The position numbers and the translations under genes were made by a program. Below are positions 15,726 through 25,070 of a stretch of 48,920 bases of DNA, piece by piece. Below the pieces are notes generated by a model. That model worked only from the letters and a program-made list of their open reading frames with translations. It was not told the origin of the DNA and searched no databases. Positions within the stretch are counted from its first letter, which is position 1. The number at the start of each line of letters is the position of its first letter. Origin of the DNA: Paenibacillus antibioticophila (lineage in GTDB: Bacteria > Bacillota > Bacilli > Paenibacillales > Paenibacillaceae); assembly GCF_000455265.1 (NCBI RefSeq), contig NZ_HG005139.1:1670640-1719559 (forward strand), read 5' to 3'.

Positions 15726-16876
15726 CGCTTCAACCCTCCCAGAAATAATTTGATCCACTCGATAATTAAAGGATTTTTACTTAGTATAGCACGATTAACG
15801 CTTTCTTTGTAATGGATGAATTTCCTGGCGTTCCAGTCCGGGTCAGCCGGATAGTGAAGGGTAAGCACTTTGGAACCCGAGAAGATGCAATGGTAGAACA
15901 TGGCTTTGGCTTCCTTATAATAGATTTGTTCGGCCGGATTGCCCATCTGAACCGTCAGAGCCATGTAAGAGCTTTGATCATCCAGCTTGAACTCGGGTAC
16001 AGGAACCGCATTGCCTGAGGCAGCATCCAAATAGAGCATGTCCTCCAGAAGCGTATATAAGGTTGCCGCACAGCAATCGCGATAGTAACCGATACACTCC
16101 GTCATATATTGCCCGTAAACCTGTTCAATATCTCCACCCTTCAGCATGCGTCTGATCTTTTCAAGCGCACCCTCAGGCTGCTCCAATCCTGTAAATTGCA
16201 TGGAAGGAAGGAGTGAAGTAATGAGCTCAAATGCATCGTCGTATTGCTCCAGCCGCATGGATGTTTGTTCAATGTAATCCTCCAGCGGCAACAGCAGGGA
16301 GCCTCTGCGCAGCAAATCGCTGAAGTACATCTCCCAGTCGATCGGCACCCCTAAGGTCAAATCATCAATGTACACCTTGCGCTGTGTCATATCATAGTAA
16401 AAATACCATACGTAAGGGTCGATGCCAGATGGAATTCTGAAGTCAGCTTGAAGCAGCTCAATCAGATGGGTCGGAGGGGGGAAGCGGGACTCCGATGCCA
16501 CATATTTCTCAATGCACTGCTCAAGTATCGGCTTTACCGTGCCGAAATAGCATTGCTTGACTTCGATATCGGCAAAGACAAGAATCAGCTTGCCCTGCTC
16601 ACAAGCTTTTATGAATTCCATATGGGTGACGGTTCTCATGGCATTCCCGTAATAAGTGCCGGCTTGACTTCCGATGAACAGCAAATAGATATCACTTTCT
16701 TCTACGGCCTCCAGGCAACGGTGCACCGGATCCACATGTCCAAGCCAAGGGCCCAGATTTTCTTCCCACATCAGGGGCTCGTGGCCAAGCTGTTTAAGCT
16801 GATGGTACACCTTTTGGCGAAGGGGCTTTAATCCGTCCTCATTCACAGAACTGATAAAAATTTTCGTCTTGGGCAT
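15722..16876 (-). CDS. DUF4062 domain protein, possible sensor/effector
   Basis: 384 residues from ATG 16876 behind GAGGAGG. Residues 1-100 are a DUF4062 domain: TKIFISSVNEDGLKPLR, LMWEENLG, the CLEAVEESDIYLLFIGSQAG strand-helix and a THMEFIKACEQGK helix. DUF4062 is related in layout to TIR/SEFIR-type domains and is often fused to NTPase or helical domains in signalling and defence-like proteins. The remaining 280 residues (helical, with YYRDCCAATLYTLLEDMLYLD) match nothing I recognise. Coupled to the small downstream gene by ATGA. Function unknown; defence is only a suggestion. Confidence 0.7.
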   Translation of the reverse strand: MPKTKIFISSVNEDGLKPLRQKVYHQLKQLGHEPLMWEENLGPWLGHVDPVHRCLEAVEESDIYLLFIGSQAGTYYGNAMRTVTHMEFIKACEQGKLILVFADIEVKQCYFGTVKPILEQCIEKYVASESRFPPPTHLIELLQADFRIPSGIDPYVWYFYYDMTQRKVYIDDLTLGVPIDWEMYFSDLLRRGSLLLPLEDYIEQTSMRLEQYDDAFELITSLLPSMQFTGLEQPEGALEKIRRMLKGGDIEQVYGQYMTECIGYYRDCCAATLYTLLEDMLYLDAASGNAVPVPEFKLDDQSSYMALTVQMGNPAEQIYYKEAKAMFYHCIFSGSKVLTLHYPADPDWNARKFIHYKESVNRAILSKNPLIIEWIKLFLGGLKR

Positions 16877-17000
16877 CCGCAGCCTCCTCAAGCGTCTATT
16901 ACTACCATTATAACCCAATTCTAGTTAATAGATAGTCAGTGGTTTAATTTTGGCCGTTCGGGTAAAATAAACGTATTTCAGGTAGAAGGAGAGAAAACAG

Positions 17001-17597
17001 ATGAGCAGTATGATTGATTTACTGAAGAAACGCCGCAGTATCTATGCTATTAATAAGGAAATTCCGGTCTCGCAGGAGCGGATTGAGGAGATTGTGGGTC
17101 AGGCAGTCAAGTATGTGCCAAGCTCCTTCAATTCGCAAAGTGCAAGAGTACTTATTCTGTTTGATGAGCAGCATGATAAGTTTTGGGATCTGACGAAGGA
17201 GACGCTTCGGAAAGTGGTGCCAGAAGGCCAATTCGCCTCCACCGAGGATAAGATGAATTCCTTCCGCAGCGGCCGCGGGACGGTTCTGTTCTTTGAAGAG
17301 CAGGCTATCATTGAGGGGCTACAGCAGCAATTTGCGCTCTATGCGGATAACTTCCCTGTGTGGTCGGAGCAGTCCTCAGGCATGCTGCAGCTGGCCGTAT
17401 GGACAGGTTTGGCCGACGAAGGAGTGGGAGCTTCATTACAGCACTATAATCCGCTTGTGGATGAGCAGGTTGCCAAGGAATGGAATGTGCCGTCCTCCTG
17501 GAAGCTGATTGCTCAAATGCCGTTCGGCGGGATTGCGGCTCAAGCCGGCGACAAAGAATTCGCACCGCTCGAGGTCCGAGTCAGAGTCGCAAAATAA
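17001..17597 (+). CDS. Nitroreductase family protein (Frm2/HBN1-like)
   Basis: 198 residues from an ATG behind AAGGAGAG. The FMN-binding start LLKKRRSIYAINKEI and KYVPSSFNSQSARV, plus SSGMLQLAVWTGLADEGVGASLQHYNP and QMPFGGI, mark the Frm2-type branch of the nitroreductase superfamily, which uses NAD(P)H to reduce nitroaromatics or quinones and has been linked to lipid signalling in yeast. Monocistronic, with a terminator close behind. Confidence 0.85.
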   Translation: MSSMIDLLKKRRSIYAINKEIPVSQERIEEIVGQAVKYVPSSFNSQSARVLILFDEQHDKFWDLTKETLRKVVPEGQFASTEDKMNSFRSGRGTVLFFEEQAIIEGLQQQFALYADNFPVWSEQSSGMLQLAVWTGLADEGVGASLQHYNPLVDEQVAKEWNVPSSWKLIAQMPFGGIAAQAGDKEFAPLEVRVRVAK

Positions 17598-17611
17598 TAA
17601 AATGTATCTTC

Positions 17612-17656
17612 AAAACGTCTTCGACCCGTATAAAACGGTCCGGAGGCGTTTTTTGT
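17612..17656 (+). terminator. Terminator after the nitroreductase gene
   Basis: AAAACG...CGTTTT outer stem with an imperfect inner stem around TATAAAA, followed by TTTTTT. Confidence 0.7.
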
Positions 17657-17776
17657 GCAGATTTATAAGCAGCCAGGAAAGAGACGAGAGTCCATACAGA
17701 AATGCTGCCAAATGCATAGGATAAGCTGACGCAGAGAGAAGCGGGGTTATGTAGAAATGAGGAGGAGATGATGAGA

Positions 17777-18457
17777 ATGCAGCTTCTGACCCTGCAGCTC
17801 GCTCCGGGATCTGGATACGCTACTACCTATTATGACTTTCGAGCTGACCGATCGGGCCCTGCTGCCATGATTATTTCAGGTGTTCATGGGAACGAGACCG
17901 CCAGCATCGCCGCTGCGCAGCAGCTTGTTAAACAGTTGAAAAGGGGAGAGCTGCGACTTATGAAAGGAAGGCTTGTGATTGTGCCCCTAGTCAATCAGCA
18001 GGCATATCGCCGAAAGGTGCGGGGACGACCCGATCTTAACCGGCAATTTCCTAGACATTCCGGAAGCAAAGGACGAAACGGACTTGCCAGAGCGGTATTC
18101 GGGCTGGCCCGGCAGGTATCCCCAAGCTGGTTCCTGGATTTGCACGAAGCTAACGGCTTGTCTCAGTTAAGCTCGCGTGTGCTCGGGCAGACATTGATCA
18201 CGAATCCACGCAGCCCGGCTATTCCTGCAGTTCAAAGGCAAATTCGGAAAGTGAATGCAGCTATCCCGAACAGAAACCATCATTTTAACCGGCGCCTGCA
18301 TGAGCTTCCAGGCTCCGCACGAACCGCGGCAACACGCCTGCTTAGAGCTAAAGCGGTAACGGTCGAAACATGCTGGAGTCTTTCGCGGGCGTCCAGAATC
18401 AGGTATCAGAAGCAAATCGTGCGAGGTTTCCTCCAGGAGGCGGGGCTGTTAAAGTAA
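17777..18457 (+). CDS. Succinylglutamate desuccinylase/aspartoacylase-type zinc hydrolase (M14-like)
   Basis: 226 residues from ATG 17777, 9 bases after GGAGGAG; two earlier ATGs at 17768 and 17771 are in frame but too close to that site. The zinc motif is GVHGNE (HxxE), the substrate segment DLNRQFPR and the third ligand in FLDLHE; VTVETCWS follows near the end. The family removes acyl or amino-acid groups from small amides; exact substrate unknown. Very arginine-rich (for example RRKVRGRPDLNR), which is unusual for the family. Confidence 0.75.
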   Translation: MQLLTLQLAPGSGYATTYYDFRADRSGPAAMIISGVHGNETASIAAAQQLVKQLKRGELRLMKGRLVIVPLVNQQAYRRKVRGRPDLNRQFPRHSGSKGRNGLARAVFGLARQVSPSWFLDLHEANGLSQLSSRVLGQTLITNPRSPAIPAVQRQIRKVNAAIPNRNHHFNRRLHELPGSARTAATRLLRAKAVTVETCWSLSRASRIRYQKQIVRGFLQEAGLLK

Positions 18458-18462
18458 AAAAT

Positions 18463-18482
18463 CCGCCCGGTTACCCGGGCGG
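18463..18482 (-). terminator. Terminator of the small gene at 18494
   Basis: Perfect 8 bp GC stem (18463-18470 with 18475-18482) followed on the minus strand by ATTTTTTAC; it also sits right behind the plus-strand hydrolase gene. Confidence 0.8.
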
Positions 18483-18493
18483 CGGGGGGAACG

Positions 18494-18679
18494 TTATTTG
18501 CCTTGAGAATCGGAATCGTTATAGGCAACCGGCTTGGCCACCCACTCATCGGCTTCCGGCTCGATATCCACACCATTCTCCAGCTTCTTCTTTTCCGCAA
18601 GTGAATCCCCATCGTGATCCCGTTTATTGCGAAGTTCAGCTTCATCCTGGGTATGACTGCTCTGATTATGCTGCGGCAT
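18494..18679 (-). CDS. Small acidic hydrophilic protein
   Basis: 61 residues from an ATG behind AAGGAGGAAG, with its own terminator, so very likely a real gene. Highly charged and acidic (RDHDGDSLAEKKKLENGVDIEPEADEW), no cysteine, no membrane segment. Probably intrinsically disordered. Family not recognised. Confidence 0.7.
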   Translation of the reverse strand: MPQHNQSSHTQDEAELRNKRDHDGDSLAEKKKLENGVDIEPEADEWVAKPVAYNDSDSQGK

Positions 18680-18784
18680 GATACTTCCTCCTTCTTCTGA
18701 CTGTACTGTAGTTAACCCATACTTATAGTTACCCGATAGAGGTAAATAAAAACATGAATTTTTCCAGCATCAGAAGCAGGCTTG

Positions 18785-21700
18785 TCAGAGGCTCAGGATT
18801 TCGCGGATGTCTTGTTCATTCAGGCTGGACCATGACTCTTCATCCGGATGGAGAACCTCGTCGATCAGATGCATTTTCTTCTGTTGAAGCTCGTACATTT
18901 TCTGCTCCACCGTATTCTCGGCAACAAGCCGGAGCACATGGACAACCTGTTTTTGTCCCATGCGATGAGCCCGGTCCGCCGCCTGCTGTTCGACGGCGGG
19001 ATTCCACCATAGATCGTAGAGAATCACGGTATCTGCGCCGGTCAGATTCAAGCCTGTGCCGCCTGCCTTCAAGGAAATCAAAAAGACATCATTCTCGCCC
19101 GCATTGAAGCGGGAGCATAGCTCAACCCGTTGCTCAGGCGGTGTCTTGCCATCAAGATAGAAGAAGGGAATTCCCCGGTAGCCTAATTCTCTTCCGATCA
19201 GACTTAGCATCTCGGTAAACTGGGAGAAAATAAGCATCCGTTTTCCCGCGCTTAATGCTTCCTCGATGATCTCAAGCAGCTGTTCATATTTGGCAGAGCT
19301 ATCCTGATAGCCCTCAACGAACAGCGCAGGATGACAGCAGAGCTGCCGCAGTCGGGTGATTCCGGCAAGGATCTGAATCCGGTTTTTCTCGAAGCTGTCA
19401 TCATTCAGATGCTTGAGCGTATCCTGCTGGAGCTGGGCCAGCATAGCTGCATACAGCTTCTTTTGCTCCGGAAGCAAGGCGCTGGACTGCAGCGATTCGA
19501 TCTTCTCAGGCAGCTCTTTCAGAACATCGCTCTTTAATCTGCGCAGCATGAAGGGGCGGATCATCCGCGCAATCTGCTCTCTCCGCAGGTCATTAAAGCG
19601 AGTGCGGCTTTGAAACAACGCCGGGAAGACGGCATCATAGATCGACCATAGCTCCTCAAGCGAGTTCTCGATCGGAGTTCCGGTCAGGGCGAATCGATGC
19701 CGGGCCCGAAGCGTCTTGACGGCCTTGGCGGTCTGGGTTGCATAATTTTTGAAGCTCTGGGCCTCATCAAGAATCAGCGTATGGAACGAAGCGTCTGCGA
19801 ACAGCTCAACATCCATCCGAAGAAGAGGATACGACGTAATCAGGACATCATTCTCTTCCAAGTAGCGAAGCAGCCGAACACGGTCAGGCTTGGCTCCGTC
19901 AATAATGGTGCACCTTATATCCGGAGCGAACCGTACAAGCTCATTCCGCCAGTTATAGACTAGAGAAGCAGGAGCCACGATCAAAGCAGGCAATCGGTCC
20001 GTACGAATCTCTTCCAGCTTGGATAGCAGGAAGGCAATGCTCTGCAGGGTCTTTCCCAGCCCCATATCATCTGCGAGTACGCCGCCGAAGCCGAAAGAGG
20101 CCAGCATGCTCATCCATTGGAAGCCAAGCCGTTGATAGTCCCGCAAAACCGGGGCAAGCCCGGTCGGTATTTGAACCTGCATTTCTTCAGGATGCCGAAG
20201 CAGCGAGATCATTTTTCCAATGGCGCCATCCAAATGAATAAGGCCTCCATATCGTTCTTCATCCACCATCTGAAGTCCGCGGGCAACGGGCAGCTTGAAG
20301 CTCGCTCCGTTCTTTTCCGATGGGAGAAAGGGCCCGGCATCATTCATTAACTGGACAATATCCTGGAATTCGGCACTTTCAAGCGGCAGCAGGGCCCCAT
20401 CAGGAAGACGGTAATATTTCCGCTTTGCTTCGAGCGCTTGGATGACCTCCCGGATTTCCTGTTCCGAGATCCCGTCCAGCCGAAAGGTCAGCTCCAGCCA
20501 GTCTGTTCGTTCTCCAAGAGCAAGGGAAACCTTTGGCGGCGCAGGTGCCGGCTTGACCCGGACCTTCACTGCTGAAGTGGCATAGACCTCAACCAGTTGC
20601 TCCAGCCGAGGAAGCATATGAACGAGAAAATCATACTCGGCTTCCTCGTTGTCAAGATAATAGGCGCTTTCCGTCTTGGTAAAGCCGCTTCCCTCCATGA
20701 GCTCCAGAATAAGCCGCTCCTGTTCATCATCCCGAAGCAGGATATGCTCCGTTCCGCGCTGCTGTTCTACGCTTTCCAGGGGATTCAGCACCACATTGCC
20801 GTAATGGAACTCCAGCCCGGCGAGCAGCCGTTCACGGAGCCGGTCCAGAAACAGCTTGGCCTTTAAGGGCGTCCGTTTAATCCGGTTGCTGACCTCCTCC
20901 GCAACCTGGATCTTGCCGAGCTTGGCAAGGCCGGGCACGACCCTGCGCATGAAGGGCTCCATTTGCTCCCCGGGAACATGGACATAATCTCTTCGGGAGG
21001 CATCCATCATCCCCTTCATTTCAGCAAGTCTTCGGCATTCCTCCTCTTCCAGGCGGATAAAGGCATCCTCATATCGGACAAGCCCGTAATCTGCATATAG
21101 CTCAAGCTCCTCCAGACCGTGGATTACCAGGATGCTGCCATGGTCCTCGGACGGGCGAACTTCAAAGCGTAAGGGCAAGGGATGATAGGAGAGCTGCAGC
21201 GGAATAGCCCCGCCCTGGCGATCTTCCACTTTCACAGAGGAAGAGTTCATGAACAGGGAAAGAAGCCGATTCCAGGCATAAGGCGGGAGAACCATCAAGC
21301 GTTCTTCCTGGCGACGTCCGGCTCCGTGAGGCTGGCTCGGAATCGCACCGGAATAGATCTGTTCATTTTTTGAAATAGCAATCAGCTCGCGAATGATCTC
21401 GTAATCCTGAGGATCGAAGCTGTGCTTCTCCGGATCATAGGCGAACTGGGGTGTGAACGAGAACGATTGCCCCCGGTCTACCAAATCCAGAAAGGCCAGA
21501 ATATTCTTGACGATATAGTGCCTCGAGACTCCGAGCTTCATCTCCACGGCAAGCAATCGCCGATGGGCTCTGTAAGCATAGGGTCTTAGAATGAACTCGA
21601 CCTGGAGTCGCATACGGGAGTCAAACCGCACCTCTGCCGGCTTTCGGCGATGGGAGCGCGGATCGAACAAGCCGATCAGGTCGCGGGTTAGCCATACGTC

Positions 21701-22075
21701 CTTGCCGGTGGAATCGGGCCGGGAAGGGGAGGCGCTTAAAGCGCCTGAATCCATCACAGGCTCATGCTCAATCTCTCTTCCCATATGCTGCTGATCATCA
21801 AAGATAGCCAGCAAAACAGCTGCAATATGCTTGCAGTAATTATGAAGAGAGGTATAGACATCGCAGCTGCACTGCGCGGCGACATTTCCTTTTGCAGACA
21901 GATCAATATGCACGAAGCAGGTATCGATATCATGTACGACAGCGTGGAATTGCTGCCCGTCCTGTCCCACAGGAGTGAGATCGACCTTCTTGTGACGGTA
22001 ATAAGCTTCTCCTCGGTCATAAGCGATGCGGCCACAAAGAAGCTTGATAAATTGACGCGTTAATTTTGCACTCAT
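18785..22075 (-). CDS. ywqA: SNF2-family helicase with N-terminal SWIM zinc finger
   Basis: 1096 residues from ATG 22075 behind AGGAAAGG; an earlier ATG at 22120 lacks a ribosome binding site. Order: SWIM motif CSC...CKH near residues 67-83, a long bacterial-type helicase-associated region to about 610, the SNF2 N-lobe (LRDYQRLGFQWM, Walker A DDMGLGKT, DEAQ box, ALTGTPIENS) and a C-lobe with MLIFSQFTEML, LKAGGTGLNL and AADRAHRMGQ. ATP-driven double-stranded DNA translocase, close to B. subtilis YwqA; probable role in chromatin-like remodelling or repair. Single gene. Confidence 0.9.
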   Translation of the reverse strand: MSAKLTRQFIKLLCGRIAYDRGEAYYRHKKVDLTPVGQDGQQFHAVVHDIDTCFVHIDLSAKGNVAAQCSCDVYTSLHNYCKHIAAVLLAIFDDQQHMGREIEHEPVMDSGALSASPSRPDSTGKDVWLTRDLIGLFDPRSHRRKPAEVRFDSRMRLQVEFILRPYAYRAHRRLLAVEMKLGVSRHYIVKNILAFLDLVDRGQSFSFTPQFAYDPEKHSFDPQDYEIIRELIAISKNEQIYSGAIPSQPHGAGRRQEERLMVLPPYAWNRLLSLFMNSSSVKVEDRQGGAIPLQLSYHPLPLRFEVRPSEDHGSILVIHGLEELELYADYGLVRYEDAFIRLEEEECRRLAEMKGMMDASRRDYVHVPGEQMEPFMRRVVPGLAKLGKIQVAEEVSNRIKRTPLKAKLFLDRLRERLLAGLEFHYGNVVLNPLESVEQQRGTEHILLRDDEQERLILELMEGSGFTKTESAYYLDNEEAEYDFLVHMLPRLEQLVEVYATSAVKVRVKPAPAPPKVSLALGERTDWLELTFRLDGISEQEIREVIQALEAKRKYYRLPDGALLPLESAEFQDIVQLMNDAGPFLPSEKNGASFKLPVARGLQMVDEERYGGLIHLDGAIGKMISLLRHPEEMQVQIPTGLAPVLRDYQRLGFQWMSMLASFGFGGVLADDMGLGKTLQSIAFLLSKLEEIRTDRLPALIVAPASLVYNWRNELVRFAPDIRCTIIDGAKPDRVRLLRYLEENDVLITSYPLLRMDVELFADASFHTLILDEAQSFKNYATQTAKAVKTLRARHRFALTGTPIENSLEELWSIYDAVFPALFQSRTRFNDLRREQIARMIRPFMLRRLKSDVLKELPEKIESLQSSALLPEQKKLYAAMLAQLQQDTLKHLNDDSFEKNRIQILAGITRLRQLCCHPALFVEGYQDSSAKYEQLLEIIEEALSAGKRMLIFSQFTEMLSLIGRELGYRGIPFFYLDGKTPPEQRVELCSRFNAGENDVFLISLKAGGTGLNLTGADTVILYDLWWNPAVEQQAADRAHRMGQKQVVHVLRLVAENTVEQKMYELQQKKMHLIDEVLHPDEESWSSLNEQDIREILSL

Positions 22076-22150
22076 AAGCGGTTGACCTTTCCTATCTTTG
22101 TTATAGATATCATTTATCATACCAGAAGATGAGTGAATATATAGAACCTA

Positions 22151-22180
22151 TATAAGTTGAACTATAAATGCTGCGTAGGA
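22151..22180. repeat. Solo end of the MITE-like family
   Basis: TATAAGTTGAACTATAA followed by ATGCTGCGTAGG matches the left end of copy D (30005 onward) and then diverges. No matching right end follows; a truncated insertion remnant. Confidence 0.6.
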
Positions 22181-22262
22181 GTAATGGATTTGCATCAAGT
22201 ATTTGATAGGAATAGAATAACAGTTGATAGATCCTAATTCATTTCGGAAGGTGTGTGAAAGA

Positions 22263-23243
22263 ATGGAGTTTACCAATTTAGGCCGATCAGGTCTGAAGGT
22301 CAGCAAGCTTTGTCTTGGAACCATGAATTTCGGCACAGAAACGGAAGAGAAGGAAGCATTCAAGATTATGGATGCGGCATTGGATGCAGGTATTAACTTT
22401 TTTGATACGGCCAATGTGTACGGCTGGGAGAATTCCGGACGGACAGAGGAAATTATCGGTCGCTGGTTCGCTCAGGGCGGAGGACGTCGGGAAAAAGTAG
22501 TTCTTGCTACCAAGTTCTTTGGAGAGATGAAGACGAACCCGCATGACGGACCCAATCAAGCACGCGGATTGTCTTCGTACAAGCTGCGGCGCCATCTGGA
22601 GGAGTCGCTTCGTCGACTGCAGACGGACCATATCGAGCTGTATCAGATGCATCACGTGGATCGAAATGTAAGTTGGGATGAGCTGTGGGAAGGGTTTAGA
22701 ATCGCGATGTACCAAGGCAAGATCGGCTATGTGGGCTCCAGTAATTTTGCCGGCTTTGATCTGGTGAAGGCGCAGTACGAAGCCAAAGCAAAGGGCATGC
22801 TTGGCCTGGTGTCCGAGCAGCACAAGCTCAGTCTGCTGTGCCGCTTGCCGGAGCTGGAGCTGCTTCCGGCGGCAGAGGAGCACGGCATCGGGGTTATCGC
22901 CTGGAGTCCGCTCGACGGCGGTCTGCTTAGCGGACATGCACTGCATCCGATAGAGGGCTCCAGACGCTCGAACAATCCGGAGCGCGTAGAACGTTACCGC
23001 GCCCAGCTGGAAGCCTTCGAGGCGTTCTGCAAGGAGTTGGGCGAGAGCGAGGCGAATGTGGCCTTGGCCTGGACGCTGACACGTCCGGCGATGACGGCCC
23101 CGATTATTGGGCCGCGAACACTGGAGCAGCTAGAGGGCGCATTGCGCGCCGTCGAGATCCAGCTGGGTGAAAGCGAGCTTAAGCGGCTGGATGAAATTTT
23201 CCCGGGACCGGGAGGAGCCGCTCCGAAGGCATATGCCTGGTAA
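22263..23243 (+). CDS. Aldo/keto reductase
   Basis: 326 residues from ATG 22263 (GGAAGGTG upstream); the longer frame to 22224 has no ribosome binding site. AKR tetrad region: D48 and Y53 in FFDTANVYG, lysine in VVLATKFFG, histidine in LYQMHHVDR. VGSSNFAG and LAWTLTRPAMTAPIIGPRTLEQL are the usual cofactor-side segments. NADPH-dependent carbonyl reductase of the AKR11/YghZ-like group; substrate unknown. Ends at a strong terminator. Confidence 0.88.
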   Translation: MEFTNLGRSGLKVSKLCLGTMNFGTETEEKEAFKIMDAALDAGINFFDTANVYGWENSGRTEEIIGRWFAQGGGRREKVVLATKFFGEMKTNPHDGPNQARGLSSYKLRRHLEESLRRLQTDHIELYQMHHVDRNVSWDELWEGFRIAMYQGKIGYVGSSNFAGFDLVKAQYEAKAKGMLGLVSEQHKLSLLCRLPELELLPAAEEHGIGVIAWSPLDGGLLSGHALHPIEGSRRSNNPERVERYRAQLEAFEAFCKELGESEANVALAWTLTRPAMTAPIIGPRTLEQLEGALRAVEIQLGESELKRLDEIFPGPGGAAPKAYAW

Positions 23244-23260
23244 TCATTCCTTATAATCAT

Positions 23261-23306
23261 AGAGCCCCTGGTTGGATGACTCTGTCCAGCCAGGGGCTCT
23301 TTTATT
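23261..23306 (+). terminator. Terminator after the aldo/keto reductase gene
   Basis: AGAGCCCCTGG (23261-23271) with CCAGGGGCTCT (23290-23300), inner TTGGA/TCCAG, then TTTTATTT. Serves also as a boundary to the convergent VOC gene. Confidence 0.9.
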
Positions 23307-23726
23307 TCAGTCTTCCTCAACGATCATTTCCGGGTTGTAGGCGACTTCCCAATAGTAGCCGTCCGGGTCGGAGAAATAAGCATGATATCCGCCCCAAAAA
23401 ACATCCTGCGGCTCCTTCTCGATGACAGCTCCGGACTCTCTTGCTAATGCAATAATCTGGTGAACTTCCTCTTTGCTGTTCACATTGTAGGCCAGCGTTA
23501 TCCCTGAAAATCCGGGGCGGATCGGCGGAGGATTGTCTGCATTAATATCCTTAGCCAGCAAATCAACCGGAAACAACTCCAATTTGATCCCCTGGTCCGT
23601 GTCAAAAAAGATGACCGGAGGGTCGTACCGGGTTTCTTTCGTCTGAAAGCCTAATCCATCCTTATAAAAGCGAATGGCCCGTTCCATATTTTCAACACCT
23701 AAACAGATGATCGTTATCCTGTTCAT
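23307..23726 (-). CDS. VOC (glyoxalase/bleomycin-resistance fold) protein
   Basis: 139 residues from an ATG behind AAGGAGG. Two beta-alpha-beta-beta-beta modules: LGVENMERAIRFYKDGLGF and ITLAYNVNSKEEVHQIIALA, ending in FSDPDGYYWEVAYNPE, whose glutamate is a typical metal ligand. Members act as isomerases, dioxygenases or binding proteins; the subtype is not assigned. The WYL regulator lies 77 bp upstream on the same strand, a common neighbour for VOC genes. Confidence 0.85.
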   Translation of the reverse strand: MNRITIICLGVENMERAIRFYKDGLGFQTKETRYDPPVIFFDTDQGIKLELFPVDLLAKDINADNPPPIRPGFSGITLAYNVNSKEEVHQIIALARESGAVIEKEPQDVFWGGYHAYFSDPDGYYWEVAYNPEMIVEED

Positions 23727-23802
23727 TAAATTACCTCCTTAAGCTGCAGCTTGGATTAATAAGTTTAGTATGGTACAAGGAACACGACAACAGTATGTCA
23801 GG

Positions 23803-24711
23803 TTACTCGTATTGCTTTAAAATGTTTTTTGCTTGCGCATAGATGTCTGCTCCTAATTCAGAAGGACTTATCACTTTTACTTTATCTCCAAAACTCAAAA
23901 TCCATTGTGTTGCATAGTCCGGATTGGTAAAGGACTTTTGAAACAGCAATTTACCGGATTCGGTTGCTGTAAAGCATTCCGGTCCATATTCTTCGATCAA
24001 CCGATATTTGGCAGTGTCTTCAAACAAAGCAACTAAGGTCATCTCTTCGGTCCGAAAATATCGTTCGAGGTCCAATTTTCCCTCGGGAAGCCTTCGGGGC
24101 TCATATCGAGTTGCCGTGCGCGCTAATTGACATATACGATTTAATTTGAATAGACGATAAGCCTGCCGAGAAAGACAGTATCCATAAACATACCAGGCAG
24201 CCCATTTGAAGACGATGAAATAGGGTTCAATTCGGCGTTTCGATTCGCCCTTATTCGAATGATAAAGGAATGAAATGACCTCCTGATGGAGGACCGCCTG
24301 CTTAATTTGCTCTATTTTATCCGTAATCCCTTCCTGATCCCATGCTGCCAGATCAATTAAAATCACGTCTTGCTCAGCCCTAAGGGTATCTTTATCCGTG
24401 GAGAATTTTTCAATTATGGTTTGCCTATAGGAGGTCTTGGAAATGCTGTCGATGCTCTTGATTCCGGCTAATACGACCTGCAATTCATTTGTTGTAAGGA
24501 TGGTTTTATCCAGCTTATAACCCTTTGCAACAGAAATTCCTCCGTCGTATCCCTGCATGGATACGATAGGGATGCCTGCTTTGCACAGATCATCGATATC
24601 GCGCTGAATCGTTCGGCTTGATACTTCAAACCTTTCTGCTAATTGCGGAATCGTTACTTTGTCTTTTTGCAGTAATATGGTAATAATTCCGATGAGACGG
24701 TCTATTTTCAC
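23803..24711 (-). CDS. YafY-type transcriptional regulator (HTH plus WYL domain)
   Basis: 302 residues from a GTG at 24711, 6 bases after AGAGGTGA; the family start MKIDRLIGIITILLQ confirms it, while the GTG at 24720 overlaps the ribosome binding site. Residues 1-60 are a DeoR-like helix-turn-helix (TIPQLAERFEVSSRTIQRDID); about 145-215 is the WYL domain (ISFLYHSNKGESKRRIEPYFIVFKWAAWYVYGY); a WCX-like C-terminus follows. Likely senses a nucleotide or other ligand and regulates nearby genes, perhaps the VOC gene. Confidence 0.88.
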   Translation of the reverse strand: MKIDRLIGIITILLQKDKVTIPQLAERFEVSSRTIQRDIDDLCKAGIPIVSMQGYDGGISVAKGYKLDKTILTTNELQVVLAGIKSIDSISKTSYRQTIIEKFSTDKDTLRAEQDVILIDLAAWDQEGITDKIEQIKQAVLHQEVISFLYHSNKGESKRRIEPYFIVFKWAAWYVYGYCLSRQAYRLFKLNRICQLARTATRYEPRRLPEGKLDLERYFRTEEMTLVALFEDTAKYRLIEEYGPECFTATESGKLLFQKSFTNPDYATQWILSFGDKVKVISPSELGADIYAQAKNILKQYE

Positions 24712-24769
24712 AATGCTCACCTCTAGGCGATAATAACATTAGAGATACGACATTTATTTGTTTGGGCCC

Positions 24770-24949
24770 CTAATTCAATTCTCTTTTAATTAGTGCTGTT
24801 GAGATATGGAGCGCCTTGATCCTGCGCGTGAGCAGTGTGTGCTGAGGTGTGCCTTCTTTCAGCTTCGGCAGGGCTTTCTCACATTTACTTATCGTCGATT
24901 CAAGCGCCCGTAACGCTTCTTTTAATTCTTCGCTCGTAAAGTTGTCCAC
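24770..24949 (-). CDS. Small conserved helical protein
   Basis: 59 residues from a GTG at 24949, chosen because AAGGAGG lies 8 bases before it; upstream ATG (24973) and TTG (24988) frames have no usable site. Two amphipathic helices: FTSEELKEALRALESTISKCEKAL and HTLLTRRIKALHISTALIKREL. Similar short proteins occur widely in Bacillales, function unknown to me. Confidence 0.65.
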   Translation of the reverse strand: MDNFTSEELKEALRALESTISKCEKALPKLKEGTPQHTLLTRRIKALHISTALIKRELN

Positions 24950-25070
24950 GGCATGATCCTCCTTGATTTCCATCAAATTTGGCAGCAATCGTATAATAAA
25001 TTATCTCCTTAGGGTATCATGCTGTCCACATGTAATTCAGAAGCATAGATATAATTTTTAAATTTAGGTA

